In this document: positions 1-8,171 of the stretch, piece by piece
Position numbering within the stretch: position 1 is the first letter of the stretch
Layout: each line of letters opens with the position of its first letter
Source: Arenibacter sp965652575
Lineage (GTDB): Bacteria; Bacteroidota; Bacteroidia; Flavobacteriales; Flavobacteriaceae
Direction: 5' to 3'
Length of the DNA: 27,303 bases
Assembly (NCBI GenBank): GCA_965652575.1
Contig: CBFGWQ010000030.1
Coordinates: forward strand, 1-27,303
Program-made: the position numbers and the translations under genes
Notes under the pieces: model-generated
The model's input: only the letters and a program-made list of their open reading frames with translations
Told to the model about the DNA's origin: nothing
The model's database searches: none

Positions 1-152
1 TGTTCCCCATCGGTCCTTTGGAAAAGTTTAGGACCATTCCACCAGAGGTTATTGCGGGCGCCATGGTCTGGCTGGCCAACCAGACTTATGAAAAATCAAG
101 GATTCCGTCAGATAAAATTAAAGAATTATACCACAATCGGCCTCAACTATAA
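1..152 (+). CDS. C-terminal end of an NAD(P)-binding oxidoreductase / epimerase-like protein (partial)
   Basis: An open frame enters from the left edge (first full codon at base 3) and ends with TAA at 150-152, giving the last 49 residues. The visible tail contains GPLEKFRT, then PPEVIAGAMVWLAN, then PSDKIKEL. The pattern 'GPL-x-K-(F/Y)R-x-I ... A-AM' resembles the C-terminus of small atypical short-chain dehydrogenases of the HTATIP2/NAD(P)H-binding type, where it follows the Rossmann domain. The Rossmann motif itself lies outside the window, so the family call is an inference from the tail only. It ends 16 bases before the CYTH gene in the same direction, so the two are probably co-transcribed. 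Confidence 0.45.
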   Translation, partial: FPIGPLEKFRTIPPEVIAGAMVWLANQTYEKSRIPSDKIKELYHNRPQL

Positions 153-168
153 AAACCGCGTTTTTTAG

Positions 169-642
169 ATGATAGAAATAGAGCGAAAATTCTTAGTGAA
201 TTCGGAAGATTTTAAGAAGGGGGCTGTTCGAAAAGAACGAATAGTACAAGGATTTTTGAATACAGATCCCTTAAGGACCGTAAGGGTAAGGATCAAAGGG
301 GACAAAGGGTATATTACCGTGAAGGGAATGGGAAACCATAATGGCACTACCCGTTTTGAATGGGAAAGGGAAATATCCGTTAAGGAAGCGGATGCCTTGA
401 TCAAATTATCCGAGCCCGGGGTAATAGATAAGCTGAGATACTATGTTAGGGCCGGGAAACATATGTTTGAGGTGGATGAGTTTTTGGGGGATAATTCGGG
501 ATTGATAATGGCGGAAATTGAATTGGAAGATGAAGACGAGGATTTTTTGAGGCCTCAATGGTTGGGGGAGGAAGTAACCGCAATTACCAAATATTACAAT
601 TCACAGTTGAGCAAAAACCCTTTTAAGGATTGGAACGGATAA
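169..642 (+). CDS. CYTH domain protein (triphosphate tunnel metalloenzyme family)
   Basis: A 157-residue protein with the CYTH signature EIERKF at residues 3-8. Further alternating charged residues are typical of the eight-stranded tunnel: VRVRIKG (R39, R41), TVKG (K52), FEWERE (E64, E66), DKLR (K88, R90), EVDEF (E102-like acidic pair) and AEIELE (about 115-120). Family members bind triphosphates and divalent metal inside the tunnel; bacterial ones include inorganic tripolyphosphatases (NE1496/CthTTM type) and class IV adenylate cyclases. The length fits the single-domain bacterial group, not the CYTH-CHAD fusions. The substrate cannot be decided from the sequence, and tripolyphosphate hydrolysis is the likeliest. 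It is a soluble cytoplasmic protein and follows the partial oxidoreductase gene by 16 bases. Confidence 0.9.
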   Translation: MIEIERKFLVNSEDFKKGAVRKERIVQGFLNTDPLRTVRVRIKGDKGYITVKGMGNHNGTTRFEWEREISVKEADALIKLSEPGVIDKLRYYVRAGKHMFEVDEFLGDNSGLIMAEIELEDEDEDFLRPQWLGEEVTAITKYYNSQLSKNPFKDWNG

Positions 643-649
643 AAATTTA

Positions 650-690
650 AACCGCTAAGGTTGCTATTGGAAAAAACAATCTTAGCGGTT
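650..690. terminator. Hairpin between convergent genes, likely terminator of the efflux operon
   Basis: AACCGCTAAG (650-659) pairs perfectly with CTTAGCGGTT (681-690). A G-T wobble and TTG/CAA extend the stem to 14 pairs around a 13-base loop. It lies between the stop codons of the CYTH gene (642) and the TetR gene (721). Read on the minus strand the stem is followed by TTTAAATTTTT, so it fits best as an intrinsic terminator for the leftward TetR/efflux operon. On the plus strand it has no T-run behind it, so it is less convincing there. Confidence 0.7.
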
Positions 691-720
691 CAATCGCTGA
701 TGGGCAGGGGCATATGCACA

Positions 721-1311
721 TTATTCAAAAAAATTGTTCGTATATTTTTTACTGCATATTCCCTGTAGGTTGTGTACGATCAAATGTTGTAAAAGTTCCT
801 TGTTCGAATATTTTTCGAACAAGTTATTTGTTAAAAAAATATTCATCTCAAACCGGTTGAGAAAAAGCGCGAAAGTCAGTTCAAGGTTTACGGTCTTCCT
901 AATGAAACCGATCTGTTGGGCTTCGGTGAGCAGGTTTATGATAATTGCATTGATTTCGCCCCTAAAACTATAAAACACCTCATTGGCCTTTGGATAATAT
1001 TTTTTAAGGCCAAATAGAAAGGTTGGGCTAAATGTCCTAAGATGGTCCAACCCTATTTTATAGATCCATATGATTGCCAAAATAGGGTCCGACTTCTCTT
1101 TTTCCACTCCTTCAAGCATTTCCAGTTTTATCTTGTCCAATAGTAATTTTAAACTTTCACAAACAATCGCTTCCTTATTGCTAAAGTGCTGGTAAATTGT
1201 TTTTTTTGATACCCCAATTTCACCTGCCAAATCATCCAAAGTAAATCGTTTGCTTCCAAACTTTGTAAACTTGGAAATGGCAAACTCCAAAAATGCACCT
1301 TTATCGATCAT
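721..1311 (-). CDS. TetR/AcrR family transcriptional regulator
   Basis: A 196-residue protein with a TetR-type N-terminal helix-turn-helix at about residues 8-52. The diagnostic stretch FTLDDLAGEIGVSKKTIYQH is followed by FSNKEAIV. The remaining ~145 residues are helical and variable, as expected for a ligand-binding/dimerisation domain. The gene begins 18 bases after the stop of the outer-membrane channel gene, with no recognisable promoter between, so it is likely the last gene of the efflux operon. TetR proteins in this position usually repress the adjacent pump and are released by pump substrates. That role is inferred. The operon also carries a different regulator at its front (7100-7582), which is notable. 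Confidence 0.9.
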   Translation of the reverse strand: MIDKGAFLEFAISKFTKFGSKRFTLDDLAGEIGVSKKTIYQHFSNKEAIVCESLKLLLDKIKLEMLEGVEKEKSDPILAIIWIYKIGLDHLRTFSPTFLFGLKKYYPKANEVFYSFRGEINAIIINLLTEAQQIGFIRKTVNLELTFALFLNRFEMNIFLTNNLFEKYSNKELLQHLIVHNLQGICSKKYTNNFFE

Positions 1312-1329
1312 CTGTTAAATACGTACTGC

Positions 1330-2742
1330 TTATTGCCATCCACCACCAAGGGCTTCATAAAGGTTAACAATGGAAAGTAATTGTTGTAATTTATTGTCTA
1401 TGGTATTTAGTTCGGCACTCAAAGCGCTTTGTCTGGCCGTCAGTAAATCCAGGTAATTGGCGTAGCCATTTTTAAGCAATTCTTCCGAATTGGCTTCTGC
1501 CTGCCTCAGGGCTTCAACTTCATTGTTCCTGTATTCATACTTTTCGGTTTCGGCATTATAGTCGTACAGCGCGTTCGATACTTCGTTTCCCGCAGTCAAC
1601 AGGGCCTTCTTAAAGTTCAATAAGGCTTGTTCTTGTTGTGCCTGTGCTACTTCGTGCTGGGTCCTGATTTTTCTTTGGTTAAAAATAGGTTGCGCTAAAC
1701 CACCTACCACCGTTGCAAACAATGAATTGGTGTTAAGCCATTGGTCCAGTTCCAAACTTTGGAAACCACCGGTAGCCGTTAATGTTAATGATGGATAAAA
1801 ATTGCTCCGGGCCACATTGGTCATTTCAAAGGCATTGATCAAGCCGTACTCTGCCGCAATTACATCCGGACGGTTGCTCAACAAGGTTGAAGGTACGCCC
1901 AGTTTAATTTCGGCATCCAGTTGTTGGTCGTTCAAGCTGCCACGTACAATGCTTATGGCAGGTTTCCCAAGAAGCAGGCTCAAAGTGTTTTCGGTTTTGA
2001 AGATGGCCGCTTCCAAATCTACCTTTAAGGCTTTGGCATTGTTGTACTGTGCCACGTTCTGGTCTACGGCCACTTGGTTTACCTGCCCGGCATCTTTTAG
2101 TGCCATAATAGTCTGTACACTGCTTTCCCTGTTGGCAATGGTTTGATCGGTAACTTCCAATTGGGCATCCAACGACAACAATTGATAATAGGTTGTGGCA
2201 ATGGCCGAAACCAACTGCGTTTTTACAGCTTGGTGTGCTGCCACACTTTGCAGGTAACTGGCATCGCCGGCACGTTTGTTGCTGCGAATTTTTCCCCAAA
2301 TATCGGCTTCCCAAGACAAATCGGCCGTAAGGGCGTATTGTGTAATGCTACCATTAAAAAACGACCCGAATTGGCTGTTTTTGGAAAGCTCTTGGTACGT
2401 TACCGAAGCATTTCCGTTCAAGCTTGGCAAATACCCTGCTTTCCCTTGTTTCATATAAGCCTCGGCAGCAGTTATTTGTTGCATTGCCACACGAATATCG
2501 AGGTTGTTTTGCAGGCCTTCTTCAATATATTGTTTTAAATGGGTATCTGTAAACATATCCTTCCACGAAACATCGGCCAATGATAAACTATCCTGTGGCA
2601 AATTATCGGTACGGTACAGGTGCTCTGTTTCCTGCAATTCCGGACGCACATAGTCCTTCGCCACAAAACAGCTTTGCAAGGTTGTGGCCATTACTGTCAC
2701 AACCATTACTTTACTTATTGAATTTTTTATAGTCGGGTTCAT
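1330..2742 (-). CDS. TolC-like outer-membrane efflux lipoprotein (NodT/OprM type)
   Basis: Outer-membrane channel of a tripartite RND pump, 470 residues from the ATG at 2742. The frame stays open upstream by 20 codons, but that would overlap the pump gene and place a basic stretch before the signal peptide. From 2742 the protein begins with a basic N-terminus, a hydrophobic core and the lipobox LQSC, with Cys25 as lipidation site. The start is 2 bases after the pump stop codon. The body has two repeated outer-membrane-efflux halves with long alternating coiled coils and the usual motifs: LDLSWEADIWGK near the middle of the first half, LLSNRPDVIAAEY linking the halves, and NFYPSLTLTATGG after it. 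The C-terminus ends LYEALGGGW, standard for the OprM/NodT group. It probably exports the drugs, dyes or envelope stressors taken up by the pump. Confidence 0.95.
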   Translation of the reverse strand: MNPTIKNSISKVMVVTVMATTLQSCFVAKDYVRPELQETEHLYRTDNLPQDSLSLADVSWKDMFTDTHLKQYIEEGLQNNLDIRVAMQQITAAEAYMKQGKAGYLPSLNGNASVTYQELSKNSQFGSFFNGSITQYALTADLSWEADIWGKIRSNKRAGDASYLQSVAAHQAVKTQLVSAIATTYYQLLSLDAQLEVTDQTIANRESSVQTIMALKDAGQVNQVAVDQNVAQYNNAKALKVDLEAAIFKTENTLSLLLGKPAISIVRGSLNDQQLDAEIKLGVPSTLLSNRPDVIAAEYGLINAFEMTNVARSNFYPSLTLTATGGFQSLELDQWLNTNSLFATVVGGLAQPIFNQRKIRTQHEVAQAQQEQALLNFKKALLTAGNEVSNALYDYNAETEKYEYRNNEVEALRQAEANSEELLKNGYANYLDLLTARQSALSAELNTIDNKLQQLLSIVNLYEALGGGWQ

Positions 2743-2744
2743 AA

Positions 2745-5700
2745 TTATGCTTCTTTTAATTCTTCGGTTACTGGTTTTCCTGATACTTTTTCCTGCATCC
2801 ATTGGAAAAGGATAAACAAAATCGGGATGACGAAAACACCTAAAATGGTTCCGATCAACATACCTCCGGCAGCACCGGTACCGATTGAATTATTCCCTTC
2901 GGCACCAACTCCTGAAGCGGTTACCAACGGCATCAAACCAAGTATAAATGCAAACGAGGTCATCAAGATAGGGCGCAAACGCGCTTTGGCCCCGTGAATG
3001 GCAGCATCTACCAAACTTTCTCCATGACGTCGCCGTTGCAATGCAAACTCCACGATAAGGATGGCGTTTTTGGCCAAGAGCCCTATGAGCATGACCAAGG
3101 CAATCTGGAAATAGATGTTATTTTGAAGCCCCATGAACTTGGTAGAAATAAAGGCTCCGAAAATTCCCAATGGTAATGATAATAGTACGGAAAATGGCAA
3201 CAGATAACTCTCGTATTGTGCTGATAACAAGAAATATACAAATACAATAACAAGTATAAAGATAATCATGGTCTGGTTCCCGGAACTTACCTCTTCACGG
3301 GACAAACCGGAATAGGCCACTTCGTAGTTGCTTGGTAGTTTTGCAATCTCCTGGTTTACTACCGCAATGGCATCTCCCGTACTAAATCCGGGGTTGGATG
3401 CGCCACTTATTTTTGCCGAGTTGTACAGGTTGAAACGCGTAACCGATTGTGGTCCGTATACACGCTTTAAGGTTACAAATTGCGTAATGGGCGTCATCTC
3501 GCCACTACCCGTTTTAATATACAGTTCGTTAAGCGATTCCTTGTCGGTCCTGTCGTCCGGTTCTGCCTGTACATACACACGGTATTGTTTACCAAAACGG
3601 GCAAAATCAGCGGCATATACGCCCCCAATATACCCTTGCATGGTCGAGAAAATACTGCTAACGGTAACGCCATATTTCTTGGCCAAAGGCACATCGATTT
3701 CCATTTCGTACTGTGGATACCTTGTGTTGAAAGCCGATTGACCGTATTGAATTTCCGGATGCTGCATCAAGCTACCGATAAACTGTTGCGTGGCGGCATC
3801 CAAATCTTCAAAACTACCACCGGATTTATCCATTAAATTCACTTCAAATCCACCGGAAAGTCCAAAGCCCGGAATACTGGGTGGTGCAAAGAAAATAATG
3901 TTGGCATCCGGAATGGTAGCGGCAATACCAAACAGTTTTCCGATAATGGCATTGGCCGATTGGTCGTCGCTTTTACGCTCATCCCAATCGTTCAGCTTCA
4001 CAAATCCCAGGCCGTAGTTATTACCGGCCCCACTTATCAAACTTCTACCATTAATAACGGTTACACCACGTACTCCCGGAAGTTGTGTTGCTTTTTCATA
4101 TATTTCTTGAGTAATTTCATTGGTACGGTCCATTGAGGAGCCTGCCGGCAGTTCTACGTTCATAAAGATAATGCCACGGTCTTCGTCGGGTACAAAACCT
4201 GTTGGGGTTGTTCCTGCGGCCCACCAAATACCTACACCCGCAAGGATTAAAACAACTGCGGAAACCCACTTGTTTTTGTAAAGGAACGACAACGACCTGC
4301 CATAACGCTCGGTGGCTGCATTAAATCCAGCGTTGAACCTATCATAAAAGCGTTGCAAAAGGCCCTTGTTTTTGTCTTCGTGGTCATCGTCGTGTCCTTT
4401 TAATAATAGGGCGCACAATGCCGGACTTAAAGTAAGGGCGTTTACCGCGGAAATTAAAATGGCCACAATAAGCGTAATACCAAATTGTTCATAAAATACG
4501 CCCGATGGCCCTTGAATAAAGGTTACCGGAACGAACACCGCAGCCATGACCAAGGTAATCGAGATAATGGCTCCGGAAATTTCGTGCATGGCATTCAGTG
4601 TTGCGGTTTTTGCACTTTTGGCACCTTGATCTATCTTGGCATGCACCGCCTCTACGACCACAATGGCATCATCCACTACAATACCAATGGCCAATACCAA
4701 GGCGAACAGGGTCAATAAGTTGACCGAATACCCAAAAAGGTTCAGGAAGAAGAACGTACCGATAATGGATACAGGTACTGCAATGGCAGGAATTAATGTG
4801 GAACGGAAATCCTGAAGGAAGATAAATACGACCAGGAACACTAACAGGAAGGCTTCGATCAAGGTATTTCTTACCTTGTTCATCGAGGCCGTGAGGAATT
4901 CATTGGTGTCGTAATTGATGGTATATTTTACGCCTTCCGGGAAATCTTTAGACAAACGCTCCAGTTCCAATTTTATCTGTTCTATGATTACTTGGGCATT
5001 GGACCCCGCCGTTTGGTAAATCCCCATATTCACGCTCGGGAAACCATCGGTAAATCCGTATGAATCATAGCCCTGTGCATCCAATTCAATTTTTGCAACA
5101 TCTTTTAATCGTAAGTATTGACCATTATCCAGCGCTTTTATGATAATCTCTTCATATTGCTTCTCGGTTTTAAAGCGGCCACCGTATTTAATGTTATAGG
5201 TAAATGATTGTCCGTCATTTTGGCCCAAAGATCCTGCAGAGGCTTCCAAACTCTGCTCTCTTAATGCTGCTGTTACCTCAGCGGGTATTAGGTTGTAGGC
5301 GGCCAATTTTTCAGGCTGTAACCAGACACGCATAGCGTAATCCCCATTGGCAAATACATTTACATTACCTACACCGCTAACACGTTGTAAAGCGGGGATC
5401 ACGTTTATTTTTAGGTAGTTTTGAACGTAGGTAGCATCGTAATCTTTGTTTTCGGAATATACCGACATAAACATTAGGGCAGATGTTTGCTGCTTTTGCG
5501 TAATCACACCTGTTTGTATTACCTCTTGTGGCAATAATGGGTTGGCTCGTGCTACACGGTTTTGTACGTTTACGGCAGCAATATCCGGGTCGGTTTCTTG
5601 GTCAAAATATACCGTGATGTTGGCAGAACCGTTGTTGGCTGCCGAAGAGGTCATATAGGTCATGCCCTCAACTCCGTTTATTTGCTCTTCTATTGGAATA

Positions 5701-5885
5701 ATAACACTTTCCAAGATGGTCTCGGCACTTGCGCCAGGGTAGGTAGCATTTACCTGAATGGTTGGCGGTGCAATGTCCGGGTACTGTTCAACGGGCAACG
5801 TAGTGTAGCCCAAAACGCCCAGAATGACTATGATGATTGAAATAACCGTTGATAAAACGGGTCTTTCTATAAATGTTTTTAACAT
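2745..5885 (-). CDS. RND multidrug efflux pump, inner-membrane transporter (HAE1/AcrB type)
   Basis: A full-length 1046-residue proton-driven pump. The N-terminus FIERPVLSTVISIIIVILG is the first membrane helix, followed by the conserved LPVEQYPDIAPP. The proton-relay pair is Asp405-Asp406 in GIVVDDAIVVVE of helix 4 (AcrB Asp407/408). The partner lysine sits in IGLLAKNAILIVEFA of the helix-10 region. Two large periplasmic loops lie between helices 1-2 and 7-8, each with porter subdomains, and FVPDEDRG begins the second. Twelve membrane helices are expected. The gene lies 12 bases after the adaptor gene and 2 bases before the channel gene, so this is a tightly packed operon. The substrate is not determinable. 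The HAE1 features (two Asp in helix 4, no heavy-metal-efflux signature) favour drugs or other amphiphiles over metal ions. Confidence 0.97.
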   Translation of the reverse strand: MLKTFIERPVLSTVISIIIVILGVLGYTTLPVEQYPDIAPPTIQVNATYPGASAETILESVIIPIEEQINGVEGMTYMTSSAANNGSANITVYFDQETDPDIAAVNVQNRVARANPLLPQEVIQTGVITQKQQTSALMFMSVYSENKDYDATYVQNYLKINVIPALQRVSGVGNVNVFANGDYAMRVWLQPEKLAAYNLIPAEVTAALREQSLEASAGSLGQNDGQSFTYNIKYGGRFKTEKQYEEIIIKALDNGQYLRLKDVAKIELDAQGYDSYGFTDGFPSVNMGIYQTAGSNAQVIIEQIKLELERLSKDFPEGVKYTINYDTNEFLTASMNKVRNTLIEAFLLVFLVVFIFLQDFRSTLIPAIAVPVSIIGTFFFLNLFGYSVNLLTLFALVLAIGIVVDDAIVVVEAVHAKIDQGAKSAKTATLNAMHEISGAIISITLVMAAVFVPVTFIQGPSGVFYEQFGITLIVAILISAVNALTLSPALCALLLKGHDDDHEDKNKGLLQRFYDRFNAGFNAATERYGRSLSFLYKNKWVSAVVLILAGVGIWWAAGTTPTGFVPDEDRGIIFMNVELPAGSSMDRTNEITQEIYEKATQLPGVRGVTVINGRSLISGAGNNYGLGFVKLNDWDERKSDDQSANAIIGKLFGIAATIPDANIIFFAPPSIPGFGLSGGFEVNLMDKSGGSFEDLDAATQQFIGSLMQHPEIQYGQSAFNTRYPQYEMEIDVPLAKKYGVTVSSIFSTMQGYIGGVYAADFARFGKQYRVYVQAEPDDRTDKESLNELYIKTGSGEMTPITQFVTLKRVYGPQSVTRFNLYNSAKISGASNPGFSTGDAIAVVNQEIAKLPSNYEVAYSGLSREEVSSGNQTMIIFILVIVFVYFLLSAQYESYLLPFSVLLSLPLGIFGAFISTKFMGLQNNIYFQIALVMLIGLLAKNAILIVEFALQRRRHGESLVDAAIHGAKARLRPILMTSFAFILGLMPLVTASGVGAEGNNSIGTGAAGGMLIGTILGVFVIPILFILFQWMQEKVSGKPVTEELKEA

Positions 5886-5897
5886 GATCGTGGCTAA

Positions 5898-7019
5898 TTA
5901 TTTGAATAATGGGGCAATAGGTTTTGTAATGCTATCGAAAGATACTTCATTGGGCGTAATGGCCATCCCGTTACGAAGTTTGGCAAGTCCGGAAACAATG
6001 ATCTTGTCGCCCGCTTTAAGTCCGGATTCTACAACATATAGGTTATTTACCGTACCTTGAATTTTTAGTAAGGTAGCTTTTGCGTTGTTGTTTTCGTCCA
6101 AGGTAAAAATCATAACATCCTTTTGCTGTTCAAAGGTGGAAGATTGCGGTACTACTATGGCATCTTTAAATTCGGTCGGAATCCTGATTCTTCCACTGTT
6201 TCCGTTGGTCAAAATTTCATTTGGATTGTTAAAAATCGCTCTTATGTTGATCGTTCCCGTATTTTGGTCGATCTGTCCGGTACTTGTTTGAATGCGCCCG
6301 GTTTCGGAATACATCTCACCATTGGCCAATATTAAACTAACATCGGGAAGGTTTTTGATACGTTCTGCTTTGCTGGCACCTTCGGCACGTTGCAAGTAAT
6401 CAATATGCTGTGCTTCGTTCAAACTAAAAAAGGCATATACTTGGCTAATTTCGCTCACGGTAGTCAATGGTGTGGCATCGTTCGGGCTCACCAGAGAACC
6501 TTCCCTTAAATTTATGGCACCAACATAGCCATCTATAGGACTTTTTACGGTGGCATAACCTATGTTAGCCGCCACGCTATTGTAATTGGCCTTTGCTTGT
6601 GCCAAATTGGCCTTTGCTGTTTCCAATTGCACAGGGCTAATAATGTTTTTTTCTACCAGGGGCTTTAGTTTTTCAACCTCTACCTGTGCAGCATTCACAC
6701 TTGCCTTGGCCGCTTCGGCATCTTGGCTCAACGATTGGGTTTCCAACCTAAACAATTGTTGTCCTTTTTTTACTTTTTGGCCTTCATCCACCAAAACTTG
6801 TTGAATGTAGCCCGAAGTTTTTGCGCGTACATTACTGTGGACAATCCCCTGGATATTTACAGGATATTCGTTGTAGCCCGTAACGGTCATGTTTTTTAAT
6901 TGGGCTACCGGAAATGGTGCAGGGGAAGCTGCAGCTGCCGATTGGTTCGAGGTTTTATCACCGCAGGAAGATAATACCGTTGCGATACAAAGTAAGGTTA
7001 TTGTCTTAATACTTTTCAT
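5898..7019 (-). CDS. RND efflux periplasmic adaptor (membrane-fusion lipoprotein, AcrA type)
   Basis: A 373-residue adaptor that bridges pump and outer-membrane channel. The N-terminus is a lipoprotein signal peptide ending in LSSC, with Cys19 as lipidation site. Next comes the first lipoyl half (VHSNVRAKTSGYIQQVLVDEGQKVKKGQQLF), an alpha-helical hairpin rich in Ala, Gln and Lys (about residues 90-145), then the second lipoyl half with SPIDGYVGAINLREGSLV. The beta-barrel and membrane-proximal domains follow, including TNGNSGRIRIPTEF and the typical GLKAGDKIIVSGLAKLRNG near the C-terminus. It precedes the pump by 12 bases. The 80 bases upstream contain a copy (7073-7087) of a motif also found in the promoter of the first regulator. 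Confidence 0.95.
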   Translation of the reverse strand: MKSIKTITLLCIATVLSSCGDKTSNQSAAAASPAPFPVAQLKNMTVTGYNEYPVNIQGIVHSNVRAKTSGYIQQVLVDEGQKVKKGQQLFRLETQSLSQDAEAAKASVNAAQVEVEKLKPLVEKNIISPVQLETAKANLAQAKANYNSVAANIGYATVKSPIDGYVGAINLREGSLVSPNDATPLTTVSEISQVYAFFSLNEAQHIDYLQRAEGASKAERIKNLPDVSLILANGEMYSETGRIQTSTGQIDQNTGTINIRAIFNNPNEILTNGNSGRIRIPTEFKDAIVVPQSSTFEQQKDVMIFTLDENNNAKATLLKIQGTVNNLYVVESGLKAGDKIIVSGLAKLRNGMAITPNEVSFDSITKPIAPLFK

Positions 7020-7072
7020 TTTAATTGATTGATAAGTTTCTGTTAAGGTTTTGTTAATCCTGATAGTTCAGG

Positions 7073-7087
7073 CTTAAACGAACTAAG
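7073..7087. promoter_or_regulatory. Candidate operator, third copy of the AGTTCG-type motif
   Basis: CTTAAACGAACTAAG lies 54-68 bases before the adaptor start codon and just beyond the end of the GbsR-like gene. Its reverse complement, CTTAGTTCGTTTAAG, matches the two motif copies in the regulator's promoter (7613-7624 and 7633-7645) over TTAGTTCGNTNA, and has short CTTA/TAAG outer arms. No TAnnTTTG promoter is visible next to it, so if it is functional it may act as a secondary operator. Confidence 0.4.
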
Positions 7088-7099
7088 TGTGTAAAAAAA

Positions 7100-7582
7100 T
7101 TATTTATTTAGATTTTTAATTTCATTGATGGCTTCTTTTAATAGGGTTTCGTTTTTCTGTAGAAAGGATTGGAATATTTTGCTCTTTCCTATATTTTCTT
7201 TGTGCTTTTTAGGATTGTACTCCTTAATATAGGCTCCTACCTTTTCCACAATTTTGCGTTCGCGTTCTACTTTTTTAAGGTTTTCCTCAAGTTTCGCCAA
7301 GAAGAAAGCATTTTTATCGGTTGTTTTAAAGTATCTTTTTCTATCTCCCGATTTTGTAAAATAGGTAATCATCCCAATTTTTAACAATAAGTTCAAAGAA
7401 GTGGAAATAGAACTTTTACTGGCCTGTCTTTTTATTTGACAGTCTTCAAATGTGGTCCCATCTTCTTCTGACAGTATTAATCCCGCATATATTCTAGCCG
7501 CTAAGGGAGGAAGGTTATATTGACTTTCAAAATGAATGCCCATATCCTCTATAAGCTGCCTTTTACACTCTTCTTTTAGCAT
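7100..7582 (-). CDS. GbsR/MarR-family transcriptional regulator of the efflux operon
   Basis: A 160-residue winged-helix regulator. I chose the ATG at 7582 (MLKEECKRQL): the frame extends ten codons further, but that earlier start would sit inside the -7 element of the apparent promoter. Residues about 10-90 carry LPPLAARIYAGLIL, typical of the GbsR-like group of MarR proteins. The recognition region QIKRQASKSSISTSLNLLLKIGMI and the wing SGDRKRYFKTT follow. The C-terminal half is a charged helical region, probably for dimerisation. It is the first gene of the efflux operon, 80 bases before the adaptor. Two copies of an AGTTCG-containing motif overlap its promoter, which suggests that it represses itself and the pump genes. 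The signal it senses is unknown. Confidence 0.85.
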   Translation of the reverse strand: MLKEECKRQLIEDMGIHFESQYNLPPLAARIYAGLILSEEDGTTFEDCQIKRQASKSSISTSLNLLLKIGMITYFTKSGDRKRYFKTTDKNAFFLAKLEENLKKVERERKIVEKVGAYIKEYNPKKHKENIGKSKIFQSFLQKNETLLKEAINEIKNLNK

Positions 7583-7601
7583 TTTTTCCAGAAATAAGGC
7601 G

Positions 7602-7632
7602 CAAAGATACAATTAGTTCGGTAATAAACAAA
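7602..7632 (-). promoter_or_regulatory. Bacteroidota-type promoter of the regulator-efflux operon
   Basis: Read on the minus strand, TTTG at 7632-7629 is followed after 19 bases by TATCTTTG at 7609-7602, matching the Bacteroidota consensus TTTG (-33) and TAnnTTTG (-7). Transcription would begin near 7595, about a dozen bases before the ATG at 7582. The arrangement also supports the shorter start chosen for the regulator. Confidence 0.75.
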
Positions 7633-7645
7633 CTAAACGAACTTA
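7613..7645. promoter_or_regulatory. Inverted pair of AGTTCG motifs overlapping the promoter (candidate operator)
   Basis: TTAGTTCGGTAA (7613-7624) and TAAACGAACTTA (7634-7645) are inverted copies of one motif. The first falls in the spacer between the -33 and -7 elements and the second lies directly upstream of -33. Bound repressor at either would block RNA polymerase. A third copy occurs at 7073-7087 before the adaptor gene. The likely ligand is the GbsR-like regulator encoded immediately downstream; the TetR at the operon end is the alternative. Confidence 0.55.
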
Positions 7646-7676
7646 TTTTTTGTTGTTCCCTATTTATACAATTACA

Positions 7677-8072
7677 CTATTCTACCATCACACCATCAAG
7701 CCCAATAACCGGAAGGGTAACAAGATTGGATTCATTAATGCTGTTCTTTTTAAAGAGATAGCGTTTTTCATAAAGCCTATCATCGGCAAAAAAAGTAACA
7801 AAAAATTCATTGTTAAATCCGATAAGGTCATCCTGTATGATCTCTATTTTTCTATAGGCCTTGGCGGGGATATCCCCTAAACCGTGCCGAATTGTTGAGG
7901 TTTTCCGATCCTTGTCATAGCCTTTAGAGACAACAATTACCAAATCAATCCCAGTATCCCTATCGTTAATAATGTATGAGTTCCAGTTTTTTTCCAAAAA
8001 GTCATCGCTCCATTCGTGTACAATGGCGACATATACATTTTTCGCAATAGGAATTTCTATGTCTTTTTTCAT
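7677..8072 (-). CDS. Small conserved-looking protein of unknown function downstream of pheS
   Basis: A 131-residue soluble protein with no signal peptide or membrane helix. I do not recognise a domain. It is rich in beta-prone stretches (NVYVAIVHEW, GIDLVIVVSKG, EFFVTFFADD) with charged turns, and includes HGLGDIPAKAYRKIEI, so a small beta-sandwich or barrel is plausible. Its start lies 99 bases beyond the pheS stop with no clear promoter between, so the two may be co-transcribed. My recollection is that small flavobacterial proteins beside pheS are sometimes labelled as a synthetase alpha subunit. Nothing here shows class II synthetase motifs, so I would not carry such a label over. Codon use and base composition look like those of its neighbours. 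Confidence 0.7.
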   Translation of the reverse strand: MKKDIEIPIAKNVYVAIVHEWSDDFLEKNWNSYIINDRDTGIDLVIVVSKGYDKDRKTSTIRHGLGDIPAKAYRKIEIIQDDLIGFNNEFFVTFFADDRLYEKRYLFKKNSINESNLVTLPVIGLDGVMVE

Positions 8073-8171
8073 TTTGGCCTAAAACTTTTAAAATTTTCCA
8101 TAGCAGTAGCGCTAAGGGAGGAAGCACATATATTGAACTAATTATTTTGGATAATTATGGGTTGGAAACGA

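Noticed and set aside
1904..2314. Minus-strand 136-residue frame inside the outer-membrane channel gene
   Set aside because: It overlaps a strongly supported gene in another frame, is Cys/Arg/Gly-rich and lacks any domain.
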